In this document: positions 51,592-60,731 of the stretch, one piece after another
Layout: each line of letters begins with the position of its first letter
Numbering within the stretch: the first letter of the stretch is position 1
Origin: Nitrospirota bacterium
Lineage (GTDB): Bacteria; Nitrospirota; Nitrospiria; Nitrospirales; Nitrospiraceae
Length of the DNA stretch: 64,000 nucleotides
Assembly: GCA_040755395.1 (NCBI GenBank)
Contig: JBFMAX010000003.1
Span: forward strand, 1 to 64,000
Direction: 5' to 3'
The notes under the pieces: generated by a model
What the model saw: only the letters and a program-made list of their open reading frames with translations
The model's database searches: none
What the model was told of the DNA's origin: nothing
Translations under genes and position numbers: made by a program

Positions 51592-54417
51592 TCAGGCGGA
51601 GGCTTGACTCCCCATAGGCGTGACCCCGATCGGGCGATTGGAAGAGGTGGGGGTGAAGAATCGCCCAACGACCAGCTTCCGCGCTTCTTCGGCCGACAAG
51701 AGACCGAGCGCGCCGAGCGCGAGCAGCGGCCAGATCCACAGCGGCAGCGGGGCCGTGCCGAGGATCAGGTGGCCGAACGGGGAGTAGACCAGCATGGCGA
51801 GCAGCGCCGTTTCGACCGCGACTCCCAACAGAATCAGCGGGTTGCTGAAGAAGCCCAGCCGGAAGACCGACACCCGCCTCGACCGGCAGGCGAAAACATT
51901 CGCGATCTGAGCGACGACGATCGCGGCCAAGGTGACGGTGGTGGCCTCCCGATAGAGGGAATCCGTCCAGCTTAACGGGCTGCCCCATGTCCAGCCGTGG
52001 GTGATGAGGTACACGAAAAAACCGGTCATGGCGATGGCGGCTTCGATGAGCCCCAGGAAGCCGTAGGCGCGCAGCAAGAGCGCGCGGCTGAGGAGACGTT
52101 CGCTGCGCCGGCGCGGCGGCATGTCCATGATCCCGGGATGCGGCTGCTCGGCGCCGAGCGCCAGGGCCGGCAGCATGTCGGTACCGAGGTCTACCGCCAG
52201 AATCTGCGGAATGGTCAGCGCGAGAGGGGTGTGAAAGAAGCCGAAGGCCAGATAGGGCACGATTTCCGGGACGTTGCTCGACAAGACATAGGTGACGAAT
52301 TTGCGGATATTCGCATAGACGGCCCGCCCTTCTTCGATCGCGTTCACGATGGTGGCGAAATTGTCGTTCAGCAACACCATGTGCGCCGTCTCTTTCGCCA
52401 CGTCGGTGCCCGCCATGCCCATCGCAATGCCGATATCCGCCTTCTTGAGCGCGGGCGCATCGTTGACCCCGTCGCCAGTGACGGCCACCACTTCTCCCAT
52501 GTCTTTCAGGATCGACACGATGCGCATCTTGTGACGAGGGGCCATCCGCGCGAAGATCGGCTCCGGCTCCCCCGGGCGAGAAGGAGTCAAGAGTCGGCGG
52601 AGCGCCTCATCGCTCATCGTGTCTACCTGGACGCCTTCGATGACGGGCGCGAAGGGCGCGACTCGAGGATCGGCTTCCGGGGGAGCAAGGCCGATCTTGC
52701 GCGCGACGGCTAAGGCGGTCAGCGGATGGTCGCCGGTGATCATGATGACCCGCACGCCGGCTTTCCGGCAGCGCGCGATCGCGTCCGGCACTTCCCGGTG
52801 CGGCGGGTCCATCATGGCGACCAGGCCGAGGAACGTCAAATCGCGTTCCACCGTGTCGATGTCGAGTTTCTTCGGTCCCTGCTCGATGTCCCGCATGGCG
52901 ATCGCCAGCACCCGGTAGGCCCGCTGGGCGAACGACCGGCTGTGCGAGAGGATTTTCTGTCGCTGGTCGGGCGTCATCGGTGTGATCCGGCCGTGGCTCA
53001 GCATCGTGGTGCACAGAGGGATGACGGACTCCGGCGCTCCCTTGAGATAAGCGACCAGTCGCCCCTCGGACCAATGGAGGGTCGTCATCCGCTTGCGATC
53101 CGCGTCAAACGGCAGTTCTCCCATGCGTGGCAGGGGGCGCCCGTGCAGGAGCCCATGCTCGAGGGCGAATTCGAGCAGGGCGACTTCGGTCGGGTCTCCG
53201 GTGACGGCCGTGCGTCCGTCGGATCGTCGGGTGCGCTTGGCGTTGTTGCAGAGGACCATCGCATCGAACAGCGGCTTCCATTCGTCGGCTGCGATCGGAC
53301 TGACCAGGCGGCCGCGGACGAGCAGACAACCTTCCTGCGACTCGACCTCCAGGCCGTCCATGAAAAAGCGGTCCACGCGCATGCGGTTCTCGGTCAGCGT
53401 GCCGGTCTTGTCGGTGCAGATAACCGTGGTGCAGCCGAGCGTCTCGACGGACGTGAGCTGTTTGATGAGGGCGTGGCGTTTGGCCATCCGCTGGCTGCCC
53501 ATCGCGAGTGCCAGCGTGACGGTCGGCAAGAGCCCTTCCGGCACATTGGCGACGATGATGCCGATCCCGAAGATCGCGCTGACCCAGAAACCCAGCCCCA
53601 TCGACAATCCGATCCCGAAAAACAACGCGCCCATCGCGAGCGCCAGCAGCGCGATGACGTGGGTGATCGTGGCGATCTCTTGCTGCAGCGGGCTGAGTCC
53701 GGCTTCGACGCGTGTGGAGAGACGGGCGATCTTCCCGAATTCCGTGCGCATGCCGGTGGCATAGACGACGGCGCGGCCGCGGCCCGAGAGAATCGTGGTG
53801 CCCGCGAAGACCAGATTGGGCAGGTCGAGCAGGTGCCCGTCCGTCACCGGGTCCGCCGTGCGGCGCTTCGGTTGCGATTCGCCGCTGAGCGACGACAGGT
53901 CGATCCGCATCGCGGTCTCTTCGATGAGGCGCGCGTCGGCGGGGACCTGTTCGCCCTCTTCGAGCAGAAGGATGTCGCCGGGAACGATCTCGCGGCGTGG
54001 CGCCTCGAAGGGCTGGCCGGCGCGCGCGATCCATGCCTTGGCGGGGAGCAACCGGTGCAGCGCCTGGACCGCCCGCTCCGCTTTGTATTCCTGGAAGAAA
54101 GCAAAGGCCGCGTTGATGGCGATCACGCCCACGATCGCCCACCCCAGCGTCGCCATGCCCTCGCCGGGCTTCATCCACTCGGCCAGAAACGCGAGGCCGG
54201 CGGCGATCCACAGGAGAACGGCCAGGAAGTGGGTGAATTGCCGGGCGAACTTACGAACGAACGAAAAGCGGGGCGGTTCTTCGAGCGTGTTCGGGCCGTA
54301 CTGCGCCAGACGCCGCCGCGCCTCTTCGCGGGACAAGCCGCCGGGGCCGGTTGTCAGCGCCTTCATCACCTCGTCGGCCGACAGTCGATGAATCTCCGGG
54401 GCGCGCAGGTCACGCAC
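51592..54417 (-). CDS. P-type cation-transporting ATPase (P2 type)
   Basis: The product is 941 residues, starting GTG 54417. Domain order: a cation-ATPase N-terminus (GLSREEARRRLAQYGPNTLE), helices M1-M2, the actuator (SLSGESQPKRR), M4 with NVPEGLLPTVTLALAMGSQR, the phosphorylation motif CTDKTGTLTENRM (Asp near residue 335), the nucleotide site (KGAPESVIPLC), the MITGDHPLTALAVARK hinge, and the C-terminal cation-ATPase helices. It resembles Ca2+- or Na+/K+-type pumps; which ion is unsettled. Its start overlaps the universal stress gene stop by 8 nt. Confidence 0.93.
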   Translation of the reverse strand: MRDLRAPEIHRLSADEVMKALTTGPGGLSREEARRRLAQYGPNTLEEPPRFSFVRKFARQFTHFLAVLLWIAAGLAFLAEWMKPGEGMATLGWAIVGVIAINAAFAFFQEYKAERAVQALHRLLPAKAWIARAGQPFEAPRREIVPGDILLLEEGEQVPADARLIEETAMRIDLSSLSGESQPKRRTADPVTDGHLLDLPNLVFAGTTILSGRGRAVVYATGMRTEFGKIARLSTRVEAGLSPLQQEIATITHVIALLALAMGALFFGIGLSMGLGFWVSAIFGIGIIVANVPEGLLPTVTLALAMGSQRMAKRHALIKQLTSVETLGCTTVICTDKTGTLTENRMRVDRFFMDGLEVESQEGCLLVRGRLVSPIAADEWKPLFDAMVLCNNAKRTRRSDGRTAVTGDPTEVALLEFALEHGLLHGRPLPRMGELPFDADRKRMTTLHWSEGRLVAYLKGAPESVIPLCTTMLSHGRITPMTPDQRQKILSHSRSFAQRAYRVLAIAMRDIEQGPKKLDIDTVERDLTFLGLVAMMDPPHREVPDAIARCRKAGVRVIMITGDHPLTALAVARKIGLAPPEADPRVAPFAPVIEGVQVDTMSDEALRRLLTPSRPGEPEPIFARMAPRHKMRIVSILKDMGEVVAVTGDGVNDAPALKKADIGIAMGMAGTDVAKETAHMVLLNDNFATIVNAIEEGRAVYANIRKFVTYVLSSNVPEIVPYLAFGFFHTPLALTIPQILAVDLGTDMLPALALGAEQPHPGIMDMPPRRRSERLLSRALLLRAYGFLGLIEAAIAMTGFFVYLITHGWTWGSPLSWTDSLYREATTVTLAAIVVAQIANVFACRSRRVSVFRLGFFSNPLILLGVAVETALLAMLVYSPFGHLILGTAPLPLWIWPLLALGALGLLSAEEARKLVVGRFFTPTSSNRPIGVTPMGSQASA

Positions 54418-55315
54418 GGGATCTCCGAACGATCAGGACCGAGCACGGCGCATACTTGAGCAGGGCCTCGGACACGCTGCCGAGGGAAAGGCGTTCGGTC
54501 CCAGTCAAGCCTCTGGCGCCCACGACGAGGAGGTCAGGCTGCGCCTTCTCGAGTTCGTTGAGAATAGTTCCGCTCAAATGTCCGGTCCTGACGGCGGTCG
54601 CCGCCTCGTACCCTTCTCGGACAAACTGATCGCGAAACCGCGCGACGATCCGGACGGCTCTCTCGATCGCCGGTTGCGTCAGTTGTTCCAATGCCGACGG
54701 TGCCAGCACGGAAGCGGCCAGTTCGGTCACCACGGGCTGCGCGATCGACAACACCGTGACACGGGCCGATGCGGGCAAAAACCCGCTCCACAAGAAGCGG
54801 CCGGCGGCCAGGGCTTCCGGTGACTCATCCACAGCCAGCACCACGTGCTTCAGGTCGGTGAACCGGCGTTTGGCGACCAATACGGGGCAATGAGCCATTG
54901 CTGTCACCCTGCGAGAAACGCTTCCCAACAGGAATCCGCGGACGTCGCTCAGTCCGCGCGACCCGAGCACGATCAGACCCGCCTTATGTCGGTCGGCGGT
55001 CCTCACGATCGTCCGAGCGACAGGCCCATGCGCCAGGACTGTGCGAATCTTCGTGTGAGGAGCGGTGGCGGCCTGACTAAGCGCCACGGTCGCGCGATGG
55101 GACGAACGACGAAGCAATTCGGTTCCGGCGCGATCCATCGCAGCCAAAACCCGTTTCGAATTCCCTTCATTCTTACCTCCCGACGCCTTGATCGCGGGCG
55201 TATCCACCACGTGCAACAGGCTCACACGGTCCGGCAGCCGTCCGGTGAGCGCACCCAGCGCGTCCACGCTCCAGTCGGAAAATTCGGAACCATCCACTGC
55301 GCAGATCACGTGCAT
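54410..55315 (-). CDS. Two-domain universal stress protein
   Basis: The product is 301 residues from the ATG at 55315 (GAGGCGG upstream); the longer frame is rejected. Two UspA domains: MHVICAVDGSEFSDWSVDAL with VLGSRGLSDVRGFLLGSVSR, and LKHVVLAVDESPEALAAGRF with VVGARGLTGTERLSLGSVSE and YAPCSVLIVRRS. It is translationally coupled to the P-type ATPase, which suggests co-regulation of ion transport and stress response. It is the second intact tandem USP in the window. Confidence 0.92.
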   Translation of the reverse strand: MHVICAVDGSEFSDWSVDALGALTGRLPDRVSLLHVVDTPAIKASGGKNEGNSKRVLAAMDRAGTELLRRSSHRATVALSQAATAPHTKIRTVLAHGPVARTIVRTADRHKAGLIVLGSRGLSDVRGFLLGSVSRRVTAMAHCPVLVAKRRFTDLKHVVLAVDESPEALAAGRFLWSGFLPASARVTVLSIAQPVVTELAASVLAPSALEQLTQPAIERAVRIVARFRDQFVREGYEAATAVRTGHLSGTILNELEKAQPDLLVVGARGLTGTERLSLGSVSEALLKYAPCSVLIVRRSRA

Positions 55316-55639
55316 GGTGCCGCCTCGCGGTCGGTGGTGTACGGCCCTGGAACATAACCTGCATTCATGATGCCACAGCCGAAGATTCTGTCTTCGCAGC
55401 TCAACCAATGTTTCCGACACGTTGCAGACAGTTCCGGCTTTCGATACGACCGGCTTGTGCGGCGTTTTGCAGCAGGCGCTAGCGGGACACTGTGGTGATT
55501 GTCGCCAGAGCATGAGGTTGAGATCAAGAGGCGGGTCTCCGGTTTGCCATCACTGGAGTGTGCGCGAGGGGGGCGGATGGGGTAGCGGGCAGAACATGCC
55601 GTCAAACGTCAAGCGTCAACCGAGAAGGGGATACGGTTC
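55316..55639. other. Divergent intergenic region before dnaJ
   Basis: This 324-bp gap lies between minus-strand universal stress protein and plus-strand dnaJ. It contains a CGTCAAACGTCAAGCGTCAA repeat just before dnaJ, after which GAGAAGGGG serves as the ribosome site. Heat-shock-type promoter boxes could not be assigned by eye. Confidence 0.35.
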
Positions 55640-56749
55640 ATGCCCGTAACGGAAACGAAACGCGACTACTATGAAGTGCTGGGGGTGGATCGCTCGGCCA
55701 CGAGGGACGAGATCAAGCGTGCTTACCGCCGCTTGGCGCTTCAGTACCATCCCGATCGGAATAAAAGCCCTGATGCGACCGCCAAGTTCAGGGAGATCGC
55801 CGAAGCGTACGCCGTTCTCTCCGACGATACCAAGCGACGCGAGTATGACGCCGCCGGTCATGCCGGGATCAGCGAGCGCTGGACGCCGGAGGATCTTATG
55901 CGGGAGTTCCAGTTCGGAGATTTCTTCGGCGGCCGCTTCGACGATCTGTCCGGCATCTTCGGGGACTTTTTCGGCCGGCGTGCCAGACCAGGTCCCGGTG
56001 CGATGCGAGGCGTGGATCTGCGTTACGACCTGGATTTGACGTTGGAAGAGGCGGCCAAAGGCGGCGAGCGGGAGATTCAGATCACCCGCTCCGAGGCGTG
56101 CGCGCTTTGTGCCGGAAGCGGCGCGAAGCCAGGAACCAAACCGAAGCCTTGCGGCGAATGTGATGGTACCGGTCACAAGCAGCAGGTGCGGACCGAGCGA
56201 CGGGTGCGCATGGTGACACTCACCACCTGTCCGCGCTGCCGCGGGACAGGCCAGGTGATCGAATCGCCCTGCCAGGAGTGCGGAGGGAAAGGCATCCGGT
56301 TCGTGGCGCACACGCTGAAGGTGCGGATTCCGCCCGGCATTGACGACGGGATGCTGATCCGGCTGGCGGGACAGGGAGAAGCCAATGCGGACGGAGGGCC
56401 GCCGGGTGACCTGCTGATCCAGCCGCGCATTCAGCCGCATCCGGTCTTCCAGCGTCAAGGTGCCGATCTGTACGTGGCAAAGGCCATCAGCTTCCCGGAG
56501 GCCGCCTTGAGCACGAAGATTCCACTCACCGGATTAGGCGGGGAGTCCATCCATGTGGCGGTTCCCGCCGGCACGCAGAGCGGAACGGCGCTGCGCCTCA
56601 GCGGCAAGGGGATGCCGCGACTGGGCGGCAGAGGCAAGGGCGATCTCTTCGTCGTCGTCGAGGTAAAGACCCCGACCCAGCTCACGCCTCGCCAGCGGGA
56701 GCTGATCGAGGAGTTCGCCAAACTGGAGAAGGAGAAACAGAGGACCTAA
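55640..56749 (+). CDS. dnaJ: DnaJ (Hsp40) co-chaperone
   Basis: The product is 369 residues. The J domain is at ~5-70 with HPD in [15 protein letters not shown] short G/F segment ([17 protein letters not shown]) follows. A zinc domain has four repeats ([32 protein letters not shown]) at ~145-215. The C-terminal substrate-binding domain ends [20 protein letters not shown]. It stimulates DnaK; no dnaK gene is nearby. A solo dnaJ next to stress genes fits an accessory copy. Confidence 0.93.
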   Translation: MPVTETKRDYYEVLGVDRSATRDEIKRAYRRLALQYHPDRNKSPDATAKFREIAEAYAVLSDDTKRREYDAAGHAGISERWTPEDLMREFQFGDFFGGRFDDLSGIFGDFFGRRARPGPGAMRGVDLRYDLDLTLEEAAKGGEREIQITRSEACALCAGSGAKPGTKPKPCGECDGTGHKQQVRTERRVRMVTLTTCPRCRGTGQVIESPCQECGGKGIRFVAHTLKVRIPPGIDDGMLIRLAGQGEANADGGPPGDLLIQPRIQPHPVFQRQGADLYVAKAISFPEAALSTKIPLTGLGGESIHVAVPAGTQSGTALRLSGKGMPRLGGRGKGDLFVVVEVKTPTQLTPRQRELIEEFAKLEKEKQRT

Positions 56750-56751
56750 AA

Positions 56752-56840
56752 GCGGTCTGTCCGGTCTATTTGGTCTGTCTCGTCTATCTCGCCGGTGACC
56801 AGACAAACCAGATAGACCAGATGGACAAACACGACCCTGA
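56752..56840. repeat. GGTCTATNTGGTCTGTC repeat forming a hairpin
   Basis: The left arm (CCGGTCTATTTGGTCTGTCT, CGTCTATCTC) is the near inverse of the right arm (GACCAGACAAACCAGATAGA, CCAGATGGACAAAC). The stem would be long and imperfect. It separates dnaJ from the BON gene. The same unit recurs near 57740. Confidence 0.8.
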
Positions 56841-56851
56841 CGAGGAGACTT

Positions 56852-57574
56852 ATGAGCGACCGAGAGCGCGTCATCAAGGCGGTCCGCGCGGCGTTCGAGC
56901 GCGAGCCGCGGATCAATCTGCACAAGTATCCGATCGAGGTGGAGTTCGCCGGCGGCGTGCTGACCTTGGAGGGCGAGGCCGAACACATCGCGGCCAAAAA
57001 GCTCTGCATGGAACTGGCCGCGGCGATGTCTGGCGTGACCGGTATCGTTGATCGTCTGCGCGTCGCGCCCTCCACGCGCATGGGCGACGGGGCCATCCTC
57101 GATGCCGTCCGCGATGCCCTGCTTCAGGAGCCAACGCTCCAGAACTGTGCGATCAAGGTGAAGCGGAAGGGTCGGTTTGAAACCATGAGGGAAACGAACG
57201 TCAAGCCAGGTGGCGTGATCCAGGTCTCAGTCGACAATGGCGTCGTGCTGCTGGACGATCATGTCACGAGCCTGACGCAGAAACGAATGGCCGGGGTCCT
57301 CGCTTGGTGGGTGCCGGGCACCCGCGATGTCATCAACGGGATGGCGGTCGAACCGCCGCAAGAGGATTCCGATGAAGAGTTGGCCAAGGCCATTCGCTTG
57401 GCCCTCAAAAAAGATCCCTTCGTCAATGTGGACCGCATCAGGGTGACGGCCGAGCGAGGGACGGTGACGCTGGAGGGCAGCGTTCCGATGCCGACGCAGA
57501 AGGAGATGGCGGAGTTCGATGCCTGGTATGTGTTCGGAGTGGACAAGGTCGTGAACAAAATCGAAGTGCGTTGA
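56852..57574 (+). CDS. Triple BON-domain protein
   Basis: This encodes 240 residues, with GAGGAGA before the ATG. Three BON modules: VIKAVRAAFEREPRINLHKY to GVLTLEGEAEHIAAKKL; ILDAVRDALLQEPTLQNCAI to GVVLLDDHVTSLTQKRM with AWWVPGTRDVINGM; and LAKAIRLALKKDPFVNVDRI to GTVTLEGSVPMPTQKEM. BON domains bind phospholipid membranes. It lacks a clear signal peptide. The middle repeat is more divergent (FETMRETNVKPGGVIQVSVD). Confidence 0.88.
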   Translation: MSDRERVIKAVRAAFEREPRINLHKYPIEVEFAGGVLTLEGEAEHIAAKKLCMELAAAMSGVTGIVDRLRVAPSTRMGDGAILDAVRDALLQEPTLQNCAIKVKRKGRFETMRETNVKPGGVIQVSVDNGVVLLDDHVTSLTQKRMAGVLAWWVPGTRDVINGMAVEPPQEDSDEELAKAIRLALKKDPFVNVDRIRVTAERGTVTLEGSVPMPTQKEMAEFDAWYVFGVDKVVNKIEVR

Positions 57575-57609
57575 AAGCCGGTGGGTTTCCTGGGGGCTCC
57601 AATAGCCAT

Positions 57610-57790
57610 CAACGATCAGCTATCAGCCAGTAGTTTCACCCCCACCCATCCCTCCCCCATCGAGGGGGAGGGTCTCGCAAAGGGGGCGATTTTCATTCTG
57701 CCGGCTGAGCCGAAGACTCGTGAAGACTGACTGTGTGCAGACCAGATCGATCAGATAGACGAGACAGACCTGATAGACCGGATCGACGGA
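57610..57790. repeat. Composite intergenic repeats with a CCCTCCCCC hairpin
   Basis: A GATCAGCTATCAGCCAGTAG unit comes first, followed by the near-perfect palindrome CCCTCCCCCATCGAGGGGGA (57650-57672, stem 9-10 bp), which can serve as a terminator-like hairpin for the BON gene. Then ATCGATCAGATAGACGAGAC, with related AGATAGACC units, echoes the repeat at 56752. Confidence 0.75.
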
Positions 57791-57818
57791 TCAGGCTGCA
57801 GGAAAGGGGGGATGAGGC

Positions 57819-58022
57819 ATGGTAACTGGTGCGTGGACCGCCATTGTGGGGATCAGCATCCTCTGGCTGGCAACCACGGGTTATAGCCTCGGCACGATCG
57901 GTCTCCCGGGTGCCAGGCTGATCAGGAGAAAGATCTGGTGCGCCGTTATGGAGCGAGAGGCTGAGGTTGGGTTTCGGGCGAGCGGAGGCGTGCCCTATGA
58001 CGTCGCCGAGTGTTCGGTCTAG
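57819..58022 (+). CDS. Possible small membrane protein
   Basis: A 67-codon frame starts at the ATG at 57819 behind GGGGGGATGAGG. The first 25 residues make one hydrophobic segment (TAIVGISILWLATTGYSLGT), then a basic stretch and a Cys-containing tail. No family is known. It lies between a repeat tract and the ETF-quinone oxidoreductase gene. Support is modest; it could be part of a decayed gene. Confidence 0.4.
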   Translation: MVTGAWTAIVGISILWLATTGYSLGTIGLPGARLIRRKIWCAVMEREAEVGFRASGGVPYDVAECSV

Positions 58023-58179
58023 GGAGCGTTCGAAATCCACTGCGGGAAACGTTGCCTCGACACCGTCGGCCAGGCGGCATGAGCGCCGACGTTGGCTCTG
58101 TTCGACTCTGTCCGTCGTCCTGCCGGTTGATGGCGTGTTGGCATCCCCAATGGAGAGCATGTAGGCGGAGAAATGGTCT

Positions 58180-59719
58180 GTGGGTGAGGATCCTCGACAG
58201 GCTCTGGAAGTGGATGTGCTCTTCGTCGGAGGAGGGCCCGCCAACCTCGCAGGGGCGTTGCGTTTGACGCCGCTCGTGGCTCACCACAATCAGGGGGTTT
58301 CCAGAGGAGGTGGGGCTGGCCGGATGCTTGAGCTGCAGATCGCGTTGATCGAGAAAGGGCGCGACGTCGGCGCCCATGCCGTTTCGGGTGCGATGTTCGA
58401 CCCGGTCGCGCTCGAAGAATTGCTGCCGGACTATCAGAATCGCGGGTTCCCCCTCTCTCAGCGCGTCAGCCGCCACGACTTCCGCTATCTCACAACCGAA
58501 GGCGGTGTCCGGATCCCGCACGTTCTGCTGCCCTGGGCCCGCCGGCAAGGTCGCTGTTATCTCGGATCTCTTCAAAAACTAAACCTGTGGCTGGCTGAGC
58601 AGGTGGAAGCGGCGGGAGTGTATGTCTTCAACGAGACCTGCGGCGTTGAGATCCTCTACGACAAGGCTCGCATGTGCGGAGTGCGCACGGGCGACAAAGG
58701 AGTGGAAGCCGGCGGCGGGAAGAAAGCCAACTATGAACCGGGCACCGACATTTGCGCCAAGGTCACGGTCTTCGGCGAAGGCCCTTATGGAACACTAAGC
58801 GAAGACCTGATTCATCGGTTCGAGCTGCGCGACGGCCGTCCTCCTCAATCCTATGCGTTGGGTGTCAAGGAGCTGATCCGGGTCGAGCACGCCGGGGCTC
58901 CGGGCGTGGCGATCCATACGATCGGCTATCCGCTCGGCCCACGAGTCTTCGGCGGCGGGTTCTGCTATGGCCTCGACGACCATCACGTTGCGGTGGGCAT
59001 GGTCTGCGGGCTGGATTGGGACGATCCGCAAATGGATGTTCAGGCCCAGCTCCAGCGACTCAAGAAGCACCCCTACATTCAGCGGTTCATCAAAGGCGGA
59101 ACGGTCGTGGCGTACGGCGCCAAGACGCTGCCCGAGGGCGGCTATTTCGCCGGTGCCCCGCCTCTTCGTGGACGGGGCGATGCTTGTCGGCGACTCGGCC
59201 GGATTGCTGAACGTGCCGTATCTGAAGGGCATCCACTATGCGATGAAGAGCGGGATGCTGGCGGCCGAGACGATTTGTGAGGCGTTGGTGGACGGAGATA
59301 CGTCCGCTGCCCGACTCTCGGCGTACGAAGCGCGACTGGCCGATTCCTATGTCATGCGCGAGCTGTATCGAGTTCGGCATTTCCGGCGAGCGTTCTGCTA
59401 TGGGCGCCTTTCTGGCTTCGTGCTCGGCGGCCTGACGGCGTGGACCGGATGGGGGCCGGGGAAGCCGCGCCCGGCTCGCCATGATTTTCAAGCGCTCAGT
59501 CCCCTGAGCGAAGCACGGAGCGGACGGTGGGGACGTGAGCCGAGCCGATACGATGCCGGTGTGGTGGTCGACAAACTGACCAATGTGTATCGTTCCGGGA
59601 CGCAACACCGGGAGGACCAGCCTTCCCAAGGAGGAAACAAAGGGGTCGAGGAAACAAAGGGGTCGGGAGTCATTATTTGGTGCCGAAGTCCAGAGCTGGG
59701 ACATGCGCATCGCAAATAG
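58180..59719 (+). pseudogene. ETF:quinone oxidoreductase, frameshifted and 3'-truncated
   Basis: From GTG 58180 the frame encodes the FAD-binding start (VDVLFVGGGPANLAGALRL, with Asn where Gly is usual), ALIEKGRDVGAHAVSGAMFD, and FGEGPYGTLSEDLI. Near 59160, after YFAGAP, the frame breaks; frame 2 continues RLFVDGAMLVGDSAGLLNVP, YLKGIHYAMKSGMLAAE, to FDxLTNVYRSGTQHREDQP-like sequence at ~59630. The usual C-terminal 4Fe-4S ferredoxin domain is missing because a repeat element begins there. The enzyme normally passes electrons from ETF to quinone. As written it is broken twice. Confidence 0.85.
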
Positions 59720-59760
59720 CCGGGGTCACGTACGCGCTCCACAAGTGAGGGCTAGCTAGT

Positions 59761-60150
59761 GTGAGGGATCGAGTCGAACTGCGGTGGTCGAAGTTCTCGA
59801 AGCTGACGGACGCACGGGCAGCCTTCCCACATCAGGCTTGTGTGTACGTACAGGCCGACAGGCGTGGGCGCCCGCTGCGGGTCGGAAAGGCCTCCAAAGG
59901 ACTCGATGGGCGATATCACGGCGGGAACGGGTATGCCATAGACGCAGCCATGCATGAGTCCGGCACTCTCATTTTCGTTTCTCCTGTGGAGACGGACCTC
60001 TGCAAGGCTGTCGAGGATGAGCTCATCTGGCAAGGGCGTCGCATTCTGACTTACAACAATCAGGGCAAGTTCGTGCCACCACTTCAACGGATCGTGATCG
60101 CGCATTCCGGCGAGACTCCGGTTCTAAGCGACTTTGATGCCGGAACATAG
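59761..60150 (+). CDS. GIY-YIG-like small protein
   Basis: This encodes 129 residues from GTG 59761. The segment HQACVYVQADRRGRPLRVGK with ASKGLDGRYHGGNG has the spaced Tyr-Val/Val-Gly and Arg pattern of a GIY-YIG core. ETDLCKAVEDELIWQGRRIL supplies a helix with the candidate Glu, and YNNQGKFVPPLQRIVIAHSG ends it. No good ribosome site was seen. It lies inside repeat-derived ends, so it may be cargo of a mobile element. Function unknown; a nuclease fold is likely. Confidence 0.6.
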   Translation: MRDRVELRWSKFSKLTDARAAFPHQACVYVQADRRGRPLRVGKASKGLDGRYHGGNGYAIDAAMHESGTLIFVSPVETDLCKAVEDELIWQGRRILTYNNQGKFVPPLQRIVIAHSGETPVLSDFDAGT

Positions 60151-60179
60151 CGGTATGGCCTGGTGGGAAACTATGGGCA

Positions 60180-60368
60180 CGGGAGTCATTGCTTGGGCGC
60201 TGAGTCGCAGCGGAGGGGCGTGCGAAAAGAAAGGCAATGTACCGGGAGTTTTTTCTCCTCACGGAGAGACTGGCTCCTGACACACGGGCAAGAGAAGGCG
60301 AACTGGCCGACCATGGCGAATCGGAGCCTCTCGATCCGCAGGAACGTGTGAAGTCAAGCAATGACTCC
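60180..60368. repeat. Short repeat with 14-bp inverted ends
   Basis: GGAGTCATTGCTTG at 60182-60195 has an exact inverse CAAGCAATGACTCC at 60355-60368. The 160-bp interior has no clear gene. The size and ends fit a MITE-like unit related to the families at 11530 and 13693. Confidence 0.65.
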
Positions 60369-60487
60369 TTGTCCGACAAGAAAAGCCTCCGATCCCTTTG
60401 TCGCGCGCTTGCTTGACAGGGTCTCGTCGTGGTCATACAATTCAGGCAGTACCGTCATACTCAAACGACCGGAAGAGGACACAAGCC

Positions 60488-60727
60488 ATGAAAACGCTCT
60501 CCATCAAGCTCGATGAGGCACTTTGCGCGCGGATCCTCGCCGTGGCGAAGCAGCGCGGGGCCACGCAGTCCGACGTGGTGCGTGACGCGATTCTCACCCA
60601 CCTTGAGCCGATGCGGGGAAAGCTTGCCGGGTCCGCGCTAGACCTCGCCAAGGATCTTGCCGGGTGCGTGGCTGGCCCTCCCGATCTCTCGACCAACAAG
60701 ACGCACCTGCGCGGGTTCGGGCGATAA
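60488..60727 (+). CDS. vapB: VapB-like ribbon-helix-helix antitoxin
   Basis: This encodes 79 residues. The RHH fold is clear (MKTLSIKLDEALCARILAVA, KQRGATQSDVVRDAILTHL). The C-terminal part (SALDLAKDLAGCVAGPPDLS) is the toxin-wrapping tail. It ends 4 nt before the VapC gene. It should repress its own operon with the toxin. Confidence 0.85.
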   Translation: MKTLSIKLDEALCARILAVAKQRGATQSDVVRDAILTHLEPMRGKLAGSALDLAKDLAGCVAGPPDLSTNKTHLRGFGR

Positions 60728-60731
60728 GCGG

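Larger units (their letters stand above)
59633..60402. mobile_element. Repeat-bounded element carrying a GIY-YIG-like ORF
   Basis: The left end has two stacked copies of GGAAACAAAGGGGTCG (59633 and 59649), the second continuing GGAGTCATTATTTGG. The right side has an inverse-like CAAGCAATGACTCC (60355) and CCTCCGATCCCTTTGTC (60386). A further left-type end, GGAAACTATGGGCACGGGAG, lies inside at about 60166. The ends resemble the MITE ends at 11530 and 13693. It interrupts the ETF-quinone oxidoreductase gene. Whether this is one element or two nested ones is not settled. Confidence 0.55.

Noticed and set aside
50570-51988. Minus-strand 472-codon frame over amrS
   Set aside because: It is opposite the radical SAM gene with its Cys motifs and has no protein-family features.
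52726-54459. Plus-strand 577-codon frame opposite the P-type ATPase
   Set aside because: It is antisense to an ATPase with all motifs; its composition is typical of a reverse-complement shadow.
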